Positions 4,614-8,227 of a stretch of DNA of 8,227 nt are shown piece by piece. The stretch is from assembly GCA_035691065.1 (NCBI GenBank), contig DASSJT010000098.1, forward strand, positions 1 to 8,227, in the 5' to 3' direction. The notes beneath the pieces are model-generated. The model was not told the DNA's origin, did not search any database, and was given only the letters and a program-made list of their open reading frames with translations. Each line of letters opens with the position of its first letter. Position 1 is the stretch's first letter. The translations under genes were made by a program, and so were the position numbers. The stretch is from DASSJT01 sp035691065. GTDB taxonomy: Bacteria; Actinomycetota; Actinomycetes; Actinomycetales; Dermatophilaceae.

Positions 4614-6392
4614 TCAGGGAATCATCCAGGAGAGGACCGCCGTGGTCTGGAGATAGACCAGCACGCACATGAACACCAGGAAGACGAGGCTCCAGCCGAT
4701 GACCTTGCGGAAGATGTCGCCCTCGCGGCCGGACAGGCCCACCGCGGCAGCGGCGATGGCGAGGTTCTGCGGCGAGACCATCTTGCCCAGGACCCCGCCG
4801 GAGGAGTTGGCCGCAGCCATCAGGGCCGGGTGCAGCCCCACGTCCTTGGCGGTCGCGACCTGCAGGGCGCCGAACAGCGAGTTCGACGAGGTGTCCGAAC
4901 CCGTCACCGCCACGCCGAGCCAGCCAAGGATCGGCGAGAGGATGGCGAAGACCCCGCCGGCTCCGGCCATCCACTTGCCGAGGGTGGCGGTCTGCCCGGA
5001 GGAGTTCATCACGTAGGCGAGGCCCAGGACGGCCATGACGGTCACGATCGCGGGGGCGAGCTGCCGATATGTCCGGCCATAGGCGCGGACCGCCTTGCCC
5101 AGGGAGATGCCGATCACCGGGATGGACACGATGCCGGAGATGAGCATCAGGGTGCCAGCCGCCGAGAGCCAGTTGAACTTGAACGTCGGCAGCGTCGACG
5201 CCTTGCCGGAGGCCGTCTGGAGGTCCAGCCCCGGCCAGTGGAACGACTTGGTCGGCGCGTCCAGCAGGTCCTTGATCACCGGGATCTGGCTGAGGCTGAA
5301 GATCACGATGATGACCAGGTACGGCGCGTAGGCCTTGAAGACCTCGGCCGGGGTGTCGTGGCGGCCCGCATCCCGGGCGGCCAGCTCCTCGGCGGTTCCG
5401 CCACCCTCGCTGATCGGGTGGTCGTAACCGCCGAAGGTCGCCGAGGGAACGCCCTCGACGACGTGCGACTCGTGGCGGCGGCGGCGTGCCGGCTCCACCG
5501 GCTGACCCGCCTGGCCCGGCTGACCCGCACCGGCGCCCGCAGCGGCGTACTCCTCCTCCGGCGCCTCCACGTAGGGCTCGGCCGGGTGCCAGACCCGCAC
5601 CAGGAGCACGACGGCCAGTGCGCTGACGAGGGAGGCGACGATGTCGGTCAGCTGCGTCGACAGGTAGTTGGAGGTGGCGAACTGCGCCAGGGCGAACGCC
5701 AGACCACAGACGAGCGTGGCCGGCAGGGTCGCGCGGACCCCGCGGCCCCGGTCGATGATGTAGACGAGCGCCATGGGGACGAACACGCCGAGGAGCGGCG
5801 TCTGGCGACCGACGATCGCTCCCAGGTCGTGCTCGGGCAGGCCCGTCACCGCGGCCAGGGTCGTGATCGGCACAGCCAGGGCCCCGAAGGCCACCGGAGC
5901 GGTGTTCGCGACGAGGGCGACGGTGGCTGCCTTGATCGGCCGGAAGCCCAGCGCGATCAGCATGACGCTGGTGATCGCCACCGGCGTGCCGAAGCCGGCC
6001 AGGGCCTCGAGCAGCGCGCCGAAGCAGAAGGCAATGATGACAGCCTGGATGCGCTGGTCGTCACTCACCCGGGCGAAGGAGCGCCGCAGCACGTCGAAGT
6101 GCCCGGTGACCACCGTCATGTTGTAGAGCCAGATGGCGTTGAGGACGATCCACAAGATGGGGAAGAAGCCGAACACGGCACCCTCGGCACCGGCACTGAG
6201 CGCCTGGCCCGTCGGCATCGAGTAGGCGAAGATCGCCACCCCGAGCGAGACCACGAGGGATGCCAGCGCCGCCTTCCAGGCGCTGATCCTCAGGACTCCC
6301 AAGAGTACGAACAGCGTCAGCAGCGGCAGCATGGCCACCAGTGCTGTGAGGAAGAGTGACCCGGCTACCGAGTCGAGTATTGGGCGATACAT
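4614..6392 (-). CDS. lctP: LctP/GlcA-family permease (glycolate and/or L-lactate uptake)
   Basis: This 592-residue integral membrane protein belongs to the L-lactate permease family (LldP and GlcA in E. coli), which imports L-lactate, D-lactate and glycolate with protons. Hydrophobic helices run from residue 12 to the end. Family motifs are GALLEALAGFGTPVAI (125-140), NTAPVAFGALAVP (163-175), VTGSDTSSNSLFGALQ (496-511) and ANSSGGVLGKMVSPQN (528-543). A hydrophilic stretch at about 268-350 forms a long central loop with Gly/Gln/Pro repeats (GQPGQAGQP) and an RRRR cluster. This explains why the protein exceeds the 551 residues of E. coli LldP. The start at ATG 6390-6392 is backed by GAGGTG four bases upstream. 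It lies 36 bp after glcF in the same direction, so it is probably cotranscribed. That context favours glycolate as at least one substrate. A hairpin terminator follows at 4548-4590. Confidence 0.95.
   Translation of the reverse strand: MYRPILDSVAGSLFLTALVAMLPLLTLFVLLGVLRISAWKAALASLVVSLGVAIFAYSMPTGQALSAGAEGAVFGFFPILWIVLNAIWLYNMTVVTGHFDVLRRSFARVSDDQRIQAVIIAFCFGALLEALAGFGTPVAITSVMLIALGFRPIKAATVALVANTAPVAFGALAVPITTLAAVTGLPEHDLGAIVGRQTPLLGVFVPMALVYIIDRGRGVRATLPATLVCGLAFALAQFATSNYLSTQLTDIVASLVSALAVVLLVRVWHPAEPYVEAPEEEYAAAGAGAGQPGQAGQPVEPARRRRHESHVVEGVPSATFGGYDHPISEGGGTAEELAARDAGRHDTPAEVFKAYAPYLVIIVIFSLSQIPVIKDLLDAPTKSFHWPGLDLQTASGKASTLPTFKFNWLSAAGTLMLISGIVSIPVIGISLGKAVRAYGRTYRQLAPAIVTVMAVLGLAYVMNSSGQTATLGKWMAGAGGVFAILSPILGWLGVAVTGSDTSSNSLFGALQVATAKDVGLHPALMAAANSSGGVLGKMVSPQNLAIAAAAVGLSGREGDIFRKVIGWSLVFLVFMCVLVYLQTTAVLSWMIP
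5498..5528. repeat. 13-bp direct repeat inside the permease loop
   Basis: CCGGCTGACCCGC occurs at 5498-5510 and again at 5516-5528, an 18-bp period that keeps the reading frame. It encodes the duplicated GQP-type residues in the hydrophilic central loop of the permease. This suggests the loop grew by local duplication. Confidence 0.7.
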
Positions 6393-6428
6393 ACGTCACC
6401 TCGTCGTGACCGCAGGGATGGAGTGCAT

Positions 6429-7889
6429 TCAGGGTGAGGCAAGGGTGTCACTGGTGGTGCGGTTGGTGGTGCTGGCGCGGCCGGTGACGCCCAGGTCACC
6501 TGGGGTGCGGCCGCGGATCGAGGCGTCGAGCACCTCGACGGTGTGGGCGAGGCCAAGGCGGCGGCCCTGGCGCTCGAGGGAGGAGGCGACCTGCATGTAG
6601 CAGCCCGGGTTGGCCGTCACGAGCAGGTCGGCGCCCGTCTTCAGGACGTTGGCGGCCTTGCGGTCGCCGAGCTCCCGCGCCGCCTCCGGGTTGAGGATGT
6701 TGTAGATGCCGGCCGAGCCGCAGCACAGCTCCCCCTCTGGGACCTCGCGCAGCTCCAGGCCGGGTATCGCGCGCAGCAGCTCGCGCGGCTGCGCCCGGAT
6801 CCCCTGGGCGTGGGAGAGGTGACAGGCGTCGTGGTAGGCGATGGTCATCGGCAGGGGGTGCCGGTCGGCCACCGTGCCCACCTCGGCGAGGATCTCCGAG
6901 ACGTCGCGGACCTTGGTAACAAAGTCCCTCGCCCGCTCGGCGTAGGCAGGGTCGTCGGCCAGCAGCTCGGCATACTCCTTCATCGACGAGCCGCAGCCGG
7001 CGGCGTTGACCACGACGTGGTCCACCCCGGCCTGGGCGAAGGTGTCGATGAGGGCGCGCGCGAACTCCTGGGCCTCGGCCTCCCGCCCGTTGTGGTGGGA
7101 CAGCGCGCCACAGCAGCCCTGCGAGGCCGGCGCCACCACGTCGAAGCCCTCCGCGGCCAGCACCCGCGCAGTGGCGGCGTTGATGGCAGGGAAGAACTCC
7201 CGCTGCACGCACCCGAGCAGCATGCCGACGGTGCCGCGCTTCGGGCCCCGCGCCGGGGTGCGCTCGGGCACCCAGTCGGCCGGCCCGAGCGGCGGCGCGA
7301 GCGCCTCCATCGAGGCCAGCATCGGCGAGATCCGGTCGAGGACCCGCGTGCGCCGCAGCCAACGCGACAGCCCGCTCTTCTGGTGCAGGCGAAGCGGCCC
7401 GCGCATCGCGTGCAGGCGCTTCGGGTAGGGGAAGAGCGCGAAGATCGCGGCGCGCAGCGCCCGGTCGCGGCGCGGGCGGTCGAACCGGCGCTCCACCTGG
7501 GCGCGGGTGGCCTCGATGAGCTTGTCGTACTGGACTCCCGACGGGCAGGCCGTCACGCAGGCCATGCAGCCCAGGCAACGGTCGTAGTGCTGGACCATCG
7601 ACGGGGTCATGGGCTCGCCCTGGAGACCCTCGTTCATCAGGTAGATCCGCCCGCGCGGGGAGTCCATCTCCTCGCCCCACAGCGCGTACGTCGGGCAGGT
7701 CGGCAGGCAGAACCCGCAGTGCACGCAGTCGGCGACCAGCTCGGCCGACGGCGGGTGGTGGTCGTCGAAGGCGGGCTCCCCGCCCTGGATCGACGTGAGC
7801 GACAGGCGGCGGTCGGAGCCGAGGGTGCCCGTCGGGCTGGACACCTGGCCGCGGTCGCGGTCCTTGCCGGCTCGGTTCTGGACAGTCAT
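6429..7889 (-). CDS. glcF: Glycolate oxidase iron-sulfur subunit GlcF
   Basis: The 486-residue protein carries electrons from the flavin subunits of glycolate oxidase toward the respiratory chain, at the inner face of the membrane. Two 4Fe-4S ferredoxin motifs lie near the N-terminus: C55, C58, C61, C65 (CVHCGFCLPTCP) and C105, C108, C111, C115 (CLGCMACVTACP). Two CCG domains follow, with LGCVQREFFP (225-234), CCGALSHH (259-266) and NAAGCGSSMKEY (295-306), then HDACHLSHAQG (353-363), CCGSAGIYN (389-397) and NPGCYMQ (427-433). This is the GlcF arrangement; LutA and GlpC are related but differ. It is longer than the 407 residues of E. coli GlcF because of a 45-residue N-terminal extension and a Thr/Ser-rich tail after about 460. 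The ATG at 7887-7889 directly follows the glcE TAG, and GGAGGG upstream serves as its ribosome-binding site within glcE, suggesting translational coupling. Confidence 0.95.
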   Translation of the reverse strand: MTVQNRAGKDRDRGQVSSPTGTLGSDRRLSLTSIQGGEPAFDDHHPPSAELVADCVHCGFCLPTCPTYALWGEEMDSPRGRIYLMNEGLQGEPMTPSMVQHYDRCLGCMACVTACPSGVQYDKLIEATRAQVERRFDRPRRDRALRAAIFALFPYPKRLHAMRGPLRLHQKSGLSRWLRRTRVLDRISPMLASMEALAPPLGPADWVPERTPARGPKRGTVGMLLGCVQREFFPAINAATARVLAAEGFDVVAPASQGCCGALSHHNGREAEAQEFARALIDTFAQAGVDHVVVNAAGCGSSMKEYAELLADDPAYAERARDFVTKVRDVSEILAEVGTVADRHPLPMTIAYHDACHLSHAQGIRAQPRELLRAIPGLELREVPEGELCCGSAGIYNILNPEAARELGDRKAANVLKTGADLLVTANPGCYMQVASSLERQGRRLGLAHTVEVLDASIRGRTPGDLGVTGRASTTNRTTSDTLASP

Positions 7890-8227
7890 CTAGATCCCTC
7901 CGACGAAGCGGCCCGGCGCGAGGCGCCGCTTTGGGTCGAACTGCTGCTTGACCGAGCGCATCAGGCTCAGCGCGGTCACCGGGCCCCACGGGTCGACGCC
8001 GTCCCGCAGGCCCTCCGGAGCCTCGAGCAGGACGACCGAGCCGCCGAACGCGGGCGAGGACCGGCGGAGCTCGTCCACGAACTGCGCCAGCGCCTCCGGA
8101 GTGGCTTCGCCGTCGAGCCCGACCAGCGCGGTGCCGACGCCTGGGCTGCCCCGGAAACGGGGGGTGACTCCCGCGGCCACCGCGACCGACGCCAGCGCCG
8201 CCAGCAGCCTCGACAGCCCGGCGATCT
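7890..8227 (-). CDS. glcE: Glycolate oxidase FAD-binding subunit GlcE, C-terminal part (partial)
   Basis: The frame runs from the window edge at 8227 to TAG at 7890-7892, giving 111 visible codons. It remains open to the edge, so the GTG at 8178-8180 is unlikely to be the true start. The visible end, SVKQQFDPKRRLAPGRFVGG, is the characteristic C-terminus of the VAO/PCMH flavoprotein family (FDPxxxLxPGR). GLRDGVDPWGP just before it matches the region where GlcE proteins carry the last substrate-domain strands. The position immediately before glcF points to GlcE rather than GlcD, LldD or another FAD oxidase. In the complex, GlcD and GlcE are both FAD-binding-type subunits and GlcF is the iron-sulfur subunit. 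The FAD-binding N-terminal domain and any glcD lie outside the window. The stop codon abuts the glcF start with no gap. Confidence 0.88.
   Translation of the reverse strand, partial: IAGLSRLLAALASVAVAAGVTPRFRGSPGVGTALVGLDGEATPEALAQFVDELRRSSPAFGGSVVLLEAPEGLRDGVDPWGPVTALSLMRSVKQQFDPKRRLAPGRFVGGI

Noticed and set aside
4390..4974. N-terminal extension of the methyltransferase to 4974
   Set aside because: It would cross the hairpin and the permease gene; the methyltransferase fold begins normally a few dozen residues after the start at 4389.
4428..6359. A 643-codon open frame on the plus strand across the permease gene
   Set aside because: It is antisense to LctP. The translation is a low-complexity mix of Arg, Asp, His, Gly and Gln with no domain, an artefact of high GC at third positions.
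6496..7989. A 497-codon minus-strand frame overlapping glcF
   Set aside because: It is out of frame with GlcF, is very rich in Arg, Ala, Gly and Pro, and lacks any of the cysteine motifs seen in the real frame.
8178..8180. GTG as the start of a small 96-residue gene
   Set aside because: The frame is open to the window edge with sensible residues, and the product is the C-terminal end of the much longer GlcE.

Overview
The window is high-GC DNA with strong G/C preference at third codon positions, actinobacterial terminators lacking U-tracts, and protein families typical of high-GC Gram-positives. It reads as an actinobacterial chromosome. A Micrococcales or Intrasporangiaceae-like host is only a guess. 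Every complete gene lies on the minus strand. The only plus-strand coding traces are a 20-codon tail at the left edge and a short gene remnant near 4.5 kb.

Layout, left to right. Positions 1-63 hold a possible 3' end of a plus-strand gene. Positions 82-510 (minus) encode a small conserved-looking protein whose C-terminal half resembles a RadC/JAB-type domain without its metal-binding histidines. Positions 511-704 hold no clear gene but contain a 13-bp tandem repeat. Positions 705-1997 (minus) encode a 430-residue, almost entirely helical protein of unknown function. Positions 1998-2149 hold its likely control region: a -10-like hexamer, a 9-bp triplet repeat and a perfect hairpin that probably terminates rocD. 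Positions 2150-3442 (minus) encode ornithine aminotransferase (RocD). Positions 3443-3582 contain a six-copy 12-bp tandem array. Positions 3583-4389 (minus) encode a class I SAM-dependent methyltransferase. Positions 4390-4613 contain what looks like the last 19 codons of a MazF/PemK-type toxin gene (plus strand) and a second hairpin with the same 15-bp stem as the first.

The right-hand 3.6 kb is one minus-strand operon. It runs from the 3' part of glcE (7890 to the window end) through glcF (6429-7889, starting directly after the glcE stop) to an LctP/GlcA-family permease (4614-6392). GlcE and GlcF are the flavin and iron-sulfur subunits of membrane-associated glycolate oxidase, and the permease would import glycolate and/or lactate. 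Together they give uptake and oxidation of glycolate to glyoxylate with electrons passed to the respiratory chain. GlcD would be expected upstream, beyond the window. RocD converts ornithine to glutamate semialdehyde, so the metabolic genes here serve use of small carbon and nitrogen sources.

No RNA gene, CRISPR array, intact insertion sequence or phage gene was seen. The most distinctive features are intergenic: a terminator stem used twice, and several short tandem arrays upstream of genes.
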